Notes under the pieces: generated by a model
The model's database searches: none
Seen by the model: only the letters and a program-made list of their open reading frames with translations
What the model was told of the DNA's origin: nothing
In this document: in pieces, positions 29,001-37,077 of the stretch
Layout of the letters: the number at the start of each line of letters is the position of its first letter
Position numbering within the stretch: position 1 is the stretch's first letter
From: Thermodesulfovibrionales bacterium
Lineage (GTDB): Bacteria; Nitrospirota; Thermodesulfovibrionia; Thermodesulfovibrionales; SM23-35
DNA: 49,937 nucleotides
Reading direction: 5' to 3'
Assembly (NCBI GenBank): GCA_031082155.1
Contig: JAVHLL010000002.1
Location: 1 to 49,937, forward strand
Translations under genes and position numbers: made by a program

Positions 29001-29139
29001 TTTCCTTTGCACCCTTGATCCGGAGTTCAGAGGCATAGACTTGTGCCGGGGTGAGATCAAATCCAAGTTGACTCAGGGTCACACCGGCAGCCGTTGCTCC
29101 TGATACTTTCAAAAAGTCTCTTCGTGTCAAAACAGCCAT
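26083..29139 (-). CDS. fdnG: Selenocysteine formate dehydrogenase catalytic subunit (Tat-exported)
   Basis: A 1018-residue molybdenum/tungsten bis-MGD enzyme oxidising formate to CO2. The gene looks split by TGA at 28567-28569, but the frame continues; the context I-(TGA)-H-S-A-T-V-A matches the Sec-His position of known enzymes (RVUHGP in E. coli), so TGA encodes Sec191. A twin-arginine signal (TRRDFLKVSG) starts the protein, followed by [4Fe-4S] ligands CCYCSVGCG and CPKG (about 50-95). After Sec come FGRGAMTNHYID and the long cofactor-binding domains. The product is therefore periplasmic. Automatic callers would report two genes (190 and 811 residues). The genome must contain SelA, SelB, selC and SelD elsewhere. 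Confidence 0.95.
28534..28550 (-). promoter_or_regulatory. Candidate SECIS hairpin of fdnG
   Basis: On the minus strand a 7-bp stem, CGGCTCT with AGAGTCG (one G-U), closes a 3-base loop beginning 17 nt after the TGA. The distance fits bacterial SECIS elements read by SelB; the exact fold is not verified. Confidence 0.55.
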
Positions 29140-29429
29140 ATACTCCTCCTTTCCTTAAAGTGTGAGTAAAAGTATGGTATTAAATATATTCATGCCAGCC
29201 AAAAAATAATTTCATTTACCTTTATTAAACATATAGCATAGACGATTATGACTGTCAACAAAATTGTGCGAAAAACTCCACCCTTGAAATGTTTTCACAA
29301 ATATGGGTTTATTTGCTACGTAAATATACGTAGCAATGGTCAACATGAGCCCGTATTCAGATATCCCTTTTAATTGGAAAAACAGAGCAGGTCTTATGAA
29401 AAAGGGTTGATTTGCATTATGATGTATGA
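29140..29429. other. Divergent intergenic region between fdnG and the EamA gene
   Basis: An AT-rich 290-bp stretch with an AAAGGAGGAG ribosome site for fdnG at its left end. It contains a long palindrome (29313-29336) but no RNA gene or clear -24/-12 element that I can see. Confidence 0.6.
29313..29336. promoter_or_regulatory. Perfect inverted repeat, candidate operator
   Basis: Ten-base arms TTGCTACGTA and TACGTAGCAA are separated by AATA. The site lies about 175 bp upstream of fdnG and 95 bp upstream of the EamA gene, so it could control either. The regulator is unknown. Confidence 0.55.
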
Positions 29430-30308
29430 ATGACACATCTTTGGATCTTCTATGCTCTTATTTCGGCCTTTACTCTTGCAACGAGTGATGCACTTACAAA
29501 AAAAACACTCAGAAATATCAATGAATACCTTGTTGCGTGGTTCAGGCTTGTTTTCACAATGCCGTTGCTGTTCCTGCTGTTTTTCTGGGTTCCGGTACCG
29601 GAACTGGACAGTACATTTTTTGCAGCCTTTTTGCTCGCTCTCCCCCTGGAGGTTATCGCATTGATTTTATACATAAAAGCGCTACATTGTTCGCCTCTCA
29701 GCCTTACCCTGCCATTTCTCTCTTTTACTCCGCTTTTGCTGATTGTTGTGTCTTATATTATTCTGGGAGAAGAGGTATCGCTGAGAGGAGGATTCGGAAT
29801 ATTTCTTCTCGCAGCGGGTAGCTATACGCTGAATATTACCAAGATACGGGATGGTTTTTGGGAACCGCTCAAGGCGATTGCGAGAGAACGCGGATCGATT
29901 TTCATGATCGCTGTTTCGATTCTCTACAGTATTACCTCGCCTCTGGGGAAGATGGCCATAGAGCATTCATCTCCGCTGTTTTTCGGAATTGCATATTTCA
30001 CTGCACTCACCTGTATCTTTACCCCAATCGCACTCTGGTCTGCAAAATCAGAGGTGAAGAATTTCTTTGCATCCGGCGCGTACAAGCAGCTTGCAGCCCC
30101 GGGTTTTTTTTCATCATGTATGATTATTTCTCACATGATTGCGATCAGCCTTGTGCAGGTTGCGTACATGATTTCGGTGAAAAGAATCAGTATCCTTATC
30201 GGGGTTATGTATGGATATATATTCTTCAGAGAGACACAGTTCAAGGAACGATTACTCGGCGCACTCCTTATGGTAGCGGGATTTGCTTTGATTGTCATAG
30301 CGTCATGA
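29430..30308 (+). CDS. EamA-family (DMT) transporter
   Basis: A 292-residue inner-membrane protein of ten hydrophobic segments arranged as two tandem five-helix EamA repeats (about 4-140 and 155-290). Family members export amino acids, sugars or related metabolites, and the substrate here is unknown. Helix ends with conserved features are visible: a Thr/Ser-rich first helix followed by KKTLRNINEYLVAWFR, and FFRETQFKERLLGALLMVAG near the C-terminus, which is the usual end of the second repeat. The ATG has a weak ribosome site. It is divergent from the formate dehydrogenase operon. Confidence 0.88.
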   Translation: MTHLWIFYALISAFTLATSDALTKKTLRNINEYLVAWFRLVFTMPLLFLLFFWVPVPELDSTFFAAFLLALPLEVIALILYIKALHCSPLSLTLPFLSFTPLLLIVVSYIILGEEVSLRGGFGIFLLAAGSYTLNITKIRDGFWEPLKAIARERGSIFMIAVSILYSITSPLGKMAIEHSSPLFFGIAYFTALTCIFTPIALWSAKSEVKNFFASGAYKQLAAPGFFSSCMIISHMIAISLVQVAYMISVKRISILIGVMYGYIFFRETQFKERLLGALLMVAGFALIVIAS

Positions 30309-30436
30309 ACAGCGGCCTTAGCTGATCAGCAGGGAGGCTTGAAGGATATACCGCTTTTTTAAAGATGCTGGAAGCTTTACAATAAACGAGAGGAACAAGG
30401 CGTAAACCGATTCTTTTCTTATGGTATCTGAAAATT

Positions 30437-31339
30437 ATGAATTTTCTTGATGTACTAAAACAAACAAAAGAATATCTCGAAAAAAGCGGCATGGATAGTC
30501 CGGCAAAGGAAGCTGAAATTATCATATCACACTATATGAATACCGACAGGGCAGTCTTATACAGAGATAATCCTGCAGTGAAAAATGATATTGTGGAATC
30601 GATACGGTTACTCTCAACGAGAAGAGCAAGGAGAGAACCTCTGCAGTATATACTCGGTTCTGTTGAATTTTGCGGTCTGCAGCTAAAGATCGGACAAGGA
30701 GTGCTAATACCACGACCGGAGACGGAAATGCTGGTGGAAGAAGCAATAAATTTATTGGCTCATGTCTCACCGCATAACGAAAATCTCTTTCCTCATCCCC
30801 TCTCTGCAAAGAGGAGAGGGTGGAGAGGTAATATTCTGGATCTCTGTACCGGATCAGGGTGTATTGCTCTTGCACTCGCTACAGCATTCCCGCACGCACA
30901 GATATGGGGAACTGATACATCAACGGTTGCCCTTGAATACGCGAAAGAAAATTCTGTACTGAACAATATTCAGAACGTAGAGTTTATCCGGGGAAATCTT
31001 TTTGAACCACTCGGGGAAAATAGACGGTTTGACCTGATTATTTCAAATCCTCCTTATATCAAACATGATGATTTGAAAAATCTGCAGCCTGAAATACGCA
31101 TATGGGAACCTGGTGAGGCGCTGGACGGAGGAGAAGATGGCCTTGACTATTACCGCGCTATTCTCACCAAAGCAAAGTATCATTTGAAGAAGGAAGGCCT
31201 CATAATGTTAGAAATGGGTATCGGTCAGGCGGATGCGGTTCGCCAGATGGCGGCAATGGGTGGATTTATAGATATTTCTTTGAGAAAAGATTATGCCGGA
31301 ATAGAGCGGATATTGATAGGAAAAACCGGTATGGTATAG
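30437..31339 (+). CDS. prmC: Release factor glutamine methyltransferase PrmC
   Basis: A 300-residue enzyme that methylates the GGQ glutamine of release factors RF1 and RF2 with S-adenosylmethionine. An N-terminal five-helix domain (about 1-85) is followed by the methyltransferase fold with LIPRPETEMLVEEA, SAM site LDLCTGSGCIALALA (about 136-150), and catalytic NPPYIKHDDL (about 200-209). Between the first and second parts there is an extra segment of about 14 residues (LFPHPLSAKRRGW region) coded by a palindromic repeat at 30791-30828. It precedes bioA by about 20 bp, so they are probably cotranscribed. Confidence 0.95.
   Translation: MNFLDVLKQTKEYLEKSGMDSPAKEAEIIISHYMNTDRAVLYRDNPAVKNDIVESIRLLSTRRARREPLQYILGSVEFCGLQLKIGQGVLIPRPETEMLVEEAINLLAHVSPHNENLFPHPLSAKRRGWRGNILDLCTGSGCIALALATAFPHAQIWGTDTSTVALEYAKENSVLNNIQNVEFIRGNLFEPLGENRRFDLIISNPPYIKHDDLKNLQPEIRIWEPGEALDGGEDGLDYYRAILTKAKYHLKKEGLIMLEMGIGQADAVRQMAAMGGFIDISLRKDYAGIERILIGKTGMV
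30791..30828. repeat. CT/AG palindromic repeat inside prmC
   Basis: CCCCTCTCT and its near-complement AGAGG-AGAGGG flank GCAA, with further purine-rich sequence behind. It is in frame and adds about 14 basic residues at a surface position between the PrmC domains. It resembles dispersed intergenic palindromes rather than ordinary coding sequence. Confidence 0.55.
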
Positions 31340-31358
31340 TTGAGGAGGGGAACTGGGA

Positions 31359-32738
31359 ATGGGAATTTTAGAGGACAATAGAGATCTTGAAGAACTCGAT
31401 AAGCGATACATCTGGCACCCTTTTACCCAGATGAAGGAGTGGATTGAAGACACGCCGATTATCATTACCGAAGGCAGGGAATGCTTTCTGAAAGACATAT
31501 ACGGAAGATGGTACCTCGATGGAGTTTCTTCGCTGTGGGTAAATATTTTCGGTCACAGGAAAAAAGAGATCGACGATGCGATAAAAGAGCAATTGGATAA
31601 TATTGCACATAGCACCATGCTGGGACTGAGCAATGTGCCTGCGATAAAGTTGGCAGAAAAGCTTATGAAGATAGTCAATTCATCCTTCATCCCTCGTCCC
31701 TCATCCCTCTCCAAAATCTTTTATTCCGACAACGGTTCCACTGCGGTCGAAGTTGCCCTTAAAATGGCTTTCCAATATTGGAAGCATAAGGGCGTTGAGG
31801 GAAAGCACGCTTTCCTGTCCCTGAACAATGCATACCACGGCGATACGATCGGCGCGGTGAGCGTTGGCGGAGTCGGGATATTCCACGAGGCTTTTGGCCC
31901 GCTCTTATTTAAAACCTTCAATGCGCCTTCACCATATTGTTACCGGTGTGAGCTTGGCAGAACATTTCCTGACTGCAGCTTTGCCTGCCTCGCAAAAATG
32001 GAAGAGATCCTCTCTTGTCACGCAGGAGAGATTGCCGGCCTTATCATCGAGCCCCTCATACAGGCTGCTGGCGGTATGATCACTTCTCCTCCGGGATATC
32101 TCAGAGGAGTGAGAGAACTCTGCACGAAATATAACATACTGATGATTGCGGATGAAGTCGCAACCGGGTTCGGACGTACGGGCAAAATGTTTGCCTGTGA
32201 ACACGAGGAGGTTGTCCCGGATATCCTCTGTCTCTCGAAAGGCATAACCGGAGGATATATGCCTCTTGCGGCAACGTTGGCAACCGATGCACTCTATAAG
32301 GTATTTCTCGGTGAATTCAGGGAATTAAAAACATTCTTTCATGGCCACTCATACACTGGTAACCCCCTTGCCTGTGCAGCAGCGATCGCCTGTCTGGATA
32401 TTTTCGGGAAGGAAGATATTTTAGCCGGAATGAAGAATAAAATACGGATACTCGAATTGTGGCTTTCAGATGTCTCTGCACTCAATCATGTGGGGGATGT
32501 GAGGAATGCCGGTATGATGGCTGGTGTTGAACTTGTCAAAAACAAGGAGTTGAAGCAGGCCTATGACTGGTCTGAAAAAATGGGATGGAGTGTTGCGTAT
32601 CATGCACGGGAAAACGGGGTTTTCATAAGACCTCTCGGGAACGTCATCGTTCTTATGCCTCCCCTTATAATCAGCGAGAAGAACCTGAACAAATTATTGC
32701 AGGTAGTGAAAAAGGCAATTGTTGTGGTAACGGAGTAG
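31359..32738 (+). CDS. bioA: Adenosylmethionine-8-amino-7-oxononanoate aminotransferase
   Basis: A 459-residue PLP enzyme that transfers an amino group from S-adenosylmethionine to KAPA, giving DAPA in biotin synthesis. Signatures are YIWHPFTQMKEW near the N-terminus, FYSDNGSTAVEVALKMAFQYW (about 122-142), NAYHGDTIGAVSVGG, ADEVATGFGRTGKMF, and the PLP lysine in LCLSKGITGGYMPLAATL (about residues 288-305). An extra stretch of about ten residues (NSSFIPRPSS, about 106-115) comes from a heptamer repeat in the DNA. Other biotin genes are not in the window. A GAGGGGA ribosome site precedes the ATG. Confidence 0.95.
   Translation: MGILEDNRDLEELDKRYIWHPFTQMKEWIEDTPIIITEGRECFLKDIYGRWYLDGVSSLWVNIFGHRKKEIDDAIKEQLDNIAHSTMLGLSNVPAIKLAEKLMKIVNSSFIPRPSSLSKIFYSDNGSTAVEVALKMAFQYWKHKGVEGKHAFLSLNNAYHGDTIGAVSVGGVGIFHEAFGPLLFKTFNAPSPYCYRCELGRTFPDCSFACLAKMEEILSCHAGEIAGLIIEPLIQAAGGMITSPPGYLRGVRELCTKYNILMIADEVATGFGRTGKMFACEHEEVVPDILCLSKGITGGYMPLAATLATDALYKVFLGEFRELKTFFHGHSYTGNPLACAAAIACLDIFGKEDILAGMKNKIRILELWLSDVSALNHVGDVRNAGMMAGVELVKNKELKQAYDWSEKMGWSVAYHARENGVFIRPLGNVIVLMPPLIISEKNLNKLLQVVKKAIVVVTE
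31680..31707 (+). repeat. Four heptamer repeats (TCATCCC) inside bioA
   Basis: Units TCATCCT, TCATCCC, TCGTCCC and TCATCCC run without gaps. Twenty-eight bases are not a multiple of three, so gain or loss of one unit would shift the bioA frame. Confidence 0.7.
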
Positions 32739-32745
32739 ATTCACT

Positions 32746-33198
32746 ATGAGCAAAAAGACCGTCATATCCCTCTTTTTTTTATTTCTCCTCCCGGTAATTC
32801 TCTATTTTCTCTGGCCTTCTGATGAAAGCAGGATAAAAAAAATATTCAGGGAGGGTGCCCGCGCAATCGAGCAGGAGAATATCGAAGAGGTGATGGGAAA
32901 GGTATCTTTCAACTATCGCGACGACTACGGACTCAGCTATCTTTACATTAAAGAAGGCATGGAACGGGTCTTCCATAAAATGAGCGATATCAAGATCGAA
33001 TATGAGAACCTCAATATAGTGGTGAAAGAAAAAACCGCTACCGCAGAGGTGGATGTTCGGGTTGTTGCTACCATCGGCAGCGAGACGGGATACATTATCG
33101 GCGATTTGCCGAACCCCGTCCATATGAAGTTTACCCTTGAGAAGGAGCGAACGAAATGGCTTGTGACAAAGCTTGAGGGCTTGCCGGTATGGTGGTAA
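32746..33198 (+). CDS. Membrane-anchored NTF2-like small protein
   Basis: A 150-residue protein with an N-terminal hydrophobic helix (about 5-24, LFFLFLLPVILYFLW) that acts as a membrane anchor or uncleaved signal. The remainder (about 28-148) has a helix-then-strand pattern typical of the NTF2/SnoaL cone fold: IKKIFREGARAIEQENIEEVMG followed by alternating strands. No catalytic residues are evident. It starts 7 bp after bioA and is likely cotranscribed; a link with biotin is not implied. Function is unknown. Confidence 0.75.
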   Translation: MSKKTVISLFFLFLLPVILYFLWPSDESRIKKIFREGARAIEQENIEEVMGKVSFNYRDDYGLSYLYIKEGMERVFHKMSDIKIEYENLNIVVKEKTATAEVDVRVVATIGSETGYIIGDLPNPVHMKFTLEKERTKWLVTKLEGLPVWW

Positions 33199-33234
33199 TG
33201 ATTTTTTTGAAACAGAAACGTATAATACCATAGT

Positions 33235-33321
33235 GCCGAAGTGGCGGAACTGGCAGACGCGCTAGGTTCAGGGTCTAGTGGTCGAAAGGCTGTGCGGGTT
33301 CAAATCCCGCCTTCGGCACCA
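33235..33321 (+). tRNA. tRNA-Leu (CAG)
   Basis: Class II tRNA of 87 nt with encoded CCA: acceptor GCCGAAG (33235-33241) pairs with CTTCGGC (33311-33317). The anticodon loop TTCAGGG gives CAG, reading CUG. A long variable arm (around TGGTCGAAAGGC) and the T arm GGGTTCAAATCCC confirm leucine type. A TATAAT at 33221 precedes it. Confidence 0.97.
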
Positions 33322-33501
33322 AAAAAACTCAACTTCGGTTAGTTAAATTCATTAAATCTCCTATTCCTGGTACACAAAAACACTTTCGGTGACAACTATT
33401 TCTTACAAGTAAAATTCTCGCTTTTTTCCTGAACCAATGATAATTTCATTTCTTTTCTGAAGACAATAATTCACATTAATCAACAAAGATAATTGTTACC
33501 C

Positions 33502-33515
33502 CCTACGCAGGTAGG
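33502..33515. promoter_or_regulatory. CCTAC-N4-GTAGG operator, copy 3 (beta-helix gene)
   Basis: CCTACGCAGGTAGG repeats the CCTAC/GTAGG half-sites of copies 1 and 2 with a different centre. One A separates it from the -35 box at 33517, identical geometry to the other two. Confidence 0.7.
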
Positions 33516-33516
33516 A

Positions 33517-33545
33517 TTGATTATCTGATCTTATCTTGTCAAAAT
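33517..33545 (+). promoter_or_regulatory. Promoter of the beta-helix gene
   Basis: TTGATT (33517-33522), a 17-bp spacer and CAAAAT (33540-33545) predict a start near 33552, giving a leader of about 35 nt that carries the AGGAGGG ribosome site. The -10 box is weak (4 of 6), fitting an activator-dependent promoter. Confidence 0.6.
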
Positions 33546-33586
33546 TACATTAACAAAAATACGACATTCAGAACAGGAGGGATTTG

Positions 33587-35392
33587 ATGAAAAAGACGGT
33601 TTTATTCATTTCCGTAATAGCTCTTTCTTTTGTATTTGTAGTATCTGCATTTGCCGCCAGCCGGTGCGTTAACCCGGGGGGAACGGCTGGTTGTTATGCA
33701 TCAATACAGACTGCTGTCGATGATGCCTCACCGGGTGATATCATTAATGTCTTGGTAGGGAGATATAATGAGCATGTTGAGATTTCCACAAATAATCTTA
33801 CAATCCAAGGAGTTATTGCAGTTGGATTGAGAGTGGTTCCTAACGCCAGCGGTACAACCTTCGTGCCTGCTGACCCTGCAAAGGTCATTGTCGATGCCTA
33901 TGGAGGTTTAATGCCCTTAGAGGTAACCACTCAAGAAAATGGCTGTGAGCCCGGGTTTAATATCAGTGGGACAAACGTAACCATCAGGAACCTTACGGTC
34001 AGGCACTCGTGTGATTGCAATATCGTCAGTTATGCCTCGAATACAACCCTGGACAATCTCCGCCTGATAAACGGTGCTTGCGGTGCATCTATTTACGGTT
34101 CCAACGCCACAGTCTTGAACTCATCGATCATGTCGAACGGACCGGGCCCTGCTTTGTTTGCAGAGGGCGACAATGCCGTGGTAACGAACAATACCGTGTT
34201 GAACAATGCCGGAGGCGCAATAGTGCTCGGGAGCGGTTCGCAGGTAAAGACCAACAAGATAACCGCGGTCGGGGATGCTGCGATATTGAATGATGGGGAT
34301 TCACAACCGGAAAGCATATCAGTGCAGCAGATTCCGTTTTTATCTGAGGGCGCCTGTCTGACCGTCGGTTATGGTGAAAACATCGTTGTCGAAAGAAATA
34401 CAATTGCAAATTGTACGTCTACAGGCATTCTTGTCCTACCGAGTGAAGGCGTGAAGGTCTTGACGAATACGGTAAGCGGCGCACTGTTTGGCATTGTGCT
34501 TGAATCTTATGGACCGCATGTCCTTAGAAATACTGTGAAGGGCACATTTGCAGGTATTATTGGCATGTCCTCTAACGGCTCCGTTAATGAAATTATGGAC
34601 AGTATCACCTCAGGCACACTGTCGCAAACTGTTGAAAACCATACTTCAAGTTACAGACAATTGGTCTCCGCACTCAACGGGGGGCCGTCCAGTATATACG
34701 ACAGTAATACCGTTACCGAGACGATGATCGTCGGATATGTGATAGAGGATTATGCGCCTTCGATTATTAACAATAAAGCAATCAGTGTGCCGAGCACCTT
34801 TCTCGGGATGTTCTGCGATTACTTGATTTGGGCCGAGTCCGGTTCTATCTCAGGCAATTACGCCTCCCACAGCAGCAACGGTTTCACAATCTGGACATAC
34901 AACGCAGCCATCCTCAACAACACCTCCGAATACAACACTATTTTTGGGTTCTCTATAGCTTCCGATGCGAGCACAATAAGCGGCAATACCGCCCGCTTTA
35001 ACGGAGGCGCTGAAAAATGGGCCGGTGGTTTTAGTATCGACGCAGGATCCGGTGTCACCATCAGCGGGAATACGGCGTTATCGAACCAGATCGGTTTTGA
35101 TATCTGTTCCTATGGGTCAGGCAACACGTTCACTGGGAATTCATCAGTCTTCAATCATTGGGAAGGCGTAACATTCTGGTGCGGCGGAAGCATCTCAGTA
35201 ACCAATAATACAGTGAATGACAACTCAGGAGAGGGCATTGCAAATGGTTCTGACGGCAACGTCAGTTTTTTCACCGGGAATACTGCCTTAAGGAATAGAA
35301 CGGACATCTGCAATGAAGGGGGCACCCTTCCTGTTCCCGCGCCGGGGAACACCTTTGGCATATATGATCCGTCAAACTGCGATCTGCTGTAA
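33587..35392 (+). CDS. Secreted right-handed beta-helix (NosD/pectate-lyase-like) protein
   Basis: A 601-residue exported protein. The signal peptide (first about 24 residues, ending in VSAFAAS) is followed by a CVNPGGTAGCYASIQTAVDD opening typical of right-handed beta-helix proteins and then by many parallel-helix turns with N-x-G/N-N-T patterns (NNTVLNNAGG, GNTARFNGG, GNTALSNQIG). The ATG at 33587 is preferred to a TTG three bases earlier because AGGAGGG stands at normal distance. No catalytic triad is recognisable and no copper-transport genes adjoin, so it is not NosD proper; a cell-surface or polysaccharide-binding role is possible. A strong terminator follows. It shares its promoter design with the PilZ gene and small RNA 2. 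Confidence 0.85.
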   Translation: MKKTVLFISVIALSFVFVVSAFAASRCVNPGGTAGCYASIQTAVDDASPGDIINVLVGRYNEHVEISTNNLTIQGVIAVGLRVVPNASGTTFVPADPAKVIVDAYGGLMPLEVTTQENGCEPGFNISGTNVTIRNLTVRHSCDCNIVSYASNTTLDNLRLINGACGASIYGSNATVLNSSIMSNGPGPALFAEGDNAVVTNNTVLNNAGGAIVLGSGSQVKTNKITAVGDAAILNDGDSQPESISVQQIPFLSEGACLTVGYGENIVVERNTIANCTSTGILVLPSEGVKVLTNTVSGALFGIVLESYGPHVLRNTVKGTFAGIIGMSSNGSVNEIMDSITSGTLSQTVENHTSSYRQLVSALNGGPSSIYDSNTVTETMIVGYVIEDYAPSIINNKAISVPSTFLGMFCDYLIWAESGSISGNYASHSSNGFTIWTYNAAILNNTSEYNTIFGFSIASDASTISGNTARFNGGAEKWAGGFSIDAGSGVTISGNTALSNQIGFDICSYGSGNTFTGNSSVFNHWEGVTFWCGGSISVTNNTVNDNSGEGIANGSDGNVSFFTGNTALRNRTDICNEGGTLPVPAPGNTFGIYDPSNCDLL

Positions 35393-35407
35393 TTGTACTT
35401 TACCTAC

Positions 35408-35440
35408 AAAAGGGGATGGTTTTATCCATCCCCTTTTTTT
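35408..35440 (+). terminator. Intrinsic terminator after the beta-helix gene
   Basis: AAAAGGGGATGG (35408-35419) pairs with CCATCCCC (35426-35433) and the following T-run, with a 6-base loop and seven T. It ends a single-gene transcript; 35441-35655 holds nothing else I recognise. Confidence 0.88.
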
Positions 35441-35655
35441 ATGCAGCTTCAATTTTTACCTCTTAAACTATCAATACAGCCTCGGAGATACGCGAGGCAA
35501 AAGAGCGGTCAGTATACACGGCCAGATGTTTTACGGCCTTAATTAATTCTGGATCAAGCCGATATGAGCCAATCCTTTGGTGTTACCGCTTCCTACTGCA
35601 TAACCTATCGATCTGCTCTGAAACCCTATGGACGAAGAGAAACAACTTCTTGTCC

Positions 35656-37077
35656 TTATTCGCTCGCACCTCCGCCCAGCACTTTGTAGAGCGTCACCAG
35701 ATTAGCAAGCCGTGACAGGCGGACGGCGAGCAGGCCCTGCTGTGCGCCATAGAGAGATCGCTGTGCATCCAGAACGCTCAGGTAGCTGTCGATCCCTCTT
35801 TTGTAGCGCAGATCGGAAAGGCGAAAGCTCTCGGCAGTGGCTTCCACAAGAGATTGTTGCGCTTCCAACTGATTCCCTAAGGTTCCTCTTTGGGCTAGGG
35901 CATCGGCAACCTCCCTGAAGGCTACCTGGATTGCTTTCTCGTACCGGGTCAATATAATTTCCCTGTCCACTTTGCTGGCATTCAGGGCAGACCATGTGCG
36001 AGAATCAAAGATCGGCATAATTATCTGCGGCGCGAAACTCCACGTACCCGATCCGGAGCTGAATAAGCCGGACAGCTCGCTACTCGCAGTTCCAATTGTG
36101 GTGGTAAGGGCAATACGAGGAAAGAATGTCGCCCGTGCAGCACCGATATTGGCGTTAGCCGCTTTGAGCTGGTTTTCTGCCTGCAGGATGTCGGGGCGGT
36201 GTTGCAGAACCTCTGAAGGCAATCCGGAAGAGATATCTTTCAGCAATGTAACCGTATTCAGCTCAGTTGGCAAAAGCCCGTCCGGAACCGGTGAGCCGAC
36301 CAACAACATCAGTGCATTCTCATCCCCGGCCACTATGCCGGTGTATCGGGCTATATCCACCTGTGCCGCATCTACGCGGGTTTGCGCTTGACGGAGATCA
36401 AGTTCGGACGAGGCCCCGACTTCGTAACGACGCCGGATAAGATTGTAAGTGGCCTTTTGCGATCCCATGGTCTCATGCGCCAATTTCAGTAACTCACGGT
36501 CAGCGGCCAGTGTGAGGTAGGTATTCGCAAGCTCGGCCACCAGACTGATCTGTGTGCTGCGACGGGCCTGTTCCGTTGCTAAATATTCTTGCAATGCTGC
36601 ATCTTTCAGACTGCGAATACGGCCGAAAAAGTCAATTTCCCATGAGCTTGTGCCCAGGTTAATGCTGTATTGCTCGCTTGTCCTCGGTTCTCCGGGGCGT
36701 AAAAGATCTGAGGAACTGCGCTGTTTGCTTGCACTCACTGTTGCATTGACCGTCGGCAAAAGCTCGGCCCGTTTAATGCCGTATAATGCGCGGGCCATTT
36801 CAACATTCAAGACGGCAAGCCGCAGATCCCGGTTGTTGGTCAAGGCCATCTCAATAATTTGTTGCAGCTTTGTATCGGTGAAAAAATCCTGCCACCTCAG
36901 CTCCGGTGCTGCCGGAACACCGGCTGCAGGCTTGGTTTCTTTGTATGCAGCACCGCTCGGCCAGACGGCAGGTACGGGTGCTTCAGGCCTCGTGTATTTT
37001 GGGGACAGCGTGCATCCGCTCAGAAAGATGAACAATCCAATAAGTGTAAGAAAAAATATTTTATTCATATCATTCAT
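35656..37077 (-). CDS. RND efflux outer-membrane lipoprotein (NodT/OprM family)
   Basis: A 473-residue outer-membrane channel of the TolC superfamily, the exit duct of a tripartite efflux pump. A lipoprotein signal ends at the lipobox LSGC (about residue 21). Two homologous halves with the long alpha-barrel helices follow (about 65-260 and 280-470), including ARALYGIKRAELLPTVNAT and ANANIGAARATFFPRIALT, a mark of the family. It is the last gene of the tetR-adaptor-permease-channel operon and overlaps the permease gene by 8 bp. Confidence 0.93.
   Translation of the reverse strand: MNDMNKIFFLTLIGLFIFLSGCTLSPKYTRPEAPVPAVWPSGAAYKETKPAAGVPAAPELRWQDFFTDTKLQQIIEMALTNNRDLRLAVLNVEMARALYGIKRAELLPTVNATVSASKQRSSSDLLRPGEPRTSEQYSINLGTSSWEIDFFGRIRSLKDAALQEYLATEQARRSTQISLVAELANTYLTLAADRELLKLAHETMGSQKATYNLIRRRYEVGASSELDLRQAQTRVDAAQVDIARYTGIVAGDENALMLLVGSPVPDGLLPTELNTVTLLKDISSGLPSEVLQHRPDILQAENQLKAANANIGAARATFFPRIALTTTIGTASSELSGLFSSGSGTWSFAPQIIMPIFDSRTWSALNASKVDREIILTRYEKAIQVAFREVADALAQRGTLGNQLEAQQSLVEATAESFRLSDLRYKRGIDSYLSVLDAQRSLYGAQQGLLAVRLSRLANLVTLYKVLGGGASE

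Noticed and set aside
29140..29200. Sigma54 (-24/-12) promoter of fdnG
   Set aside because: A TTGGCTGGCA stretch is present, but GG and GC do not have the required spacing.
33587..35392. NosD copper-insertion protein
   Set aside because: Only the beta-helix fold is shared; no nitrous oxide reductase or copper transport genes are adjacent.
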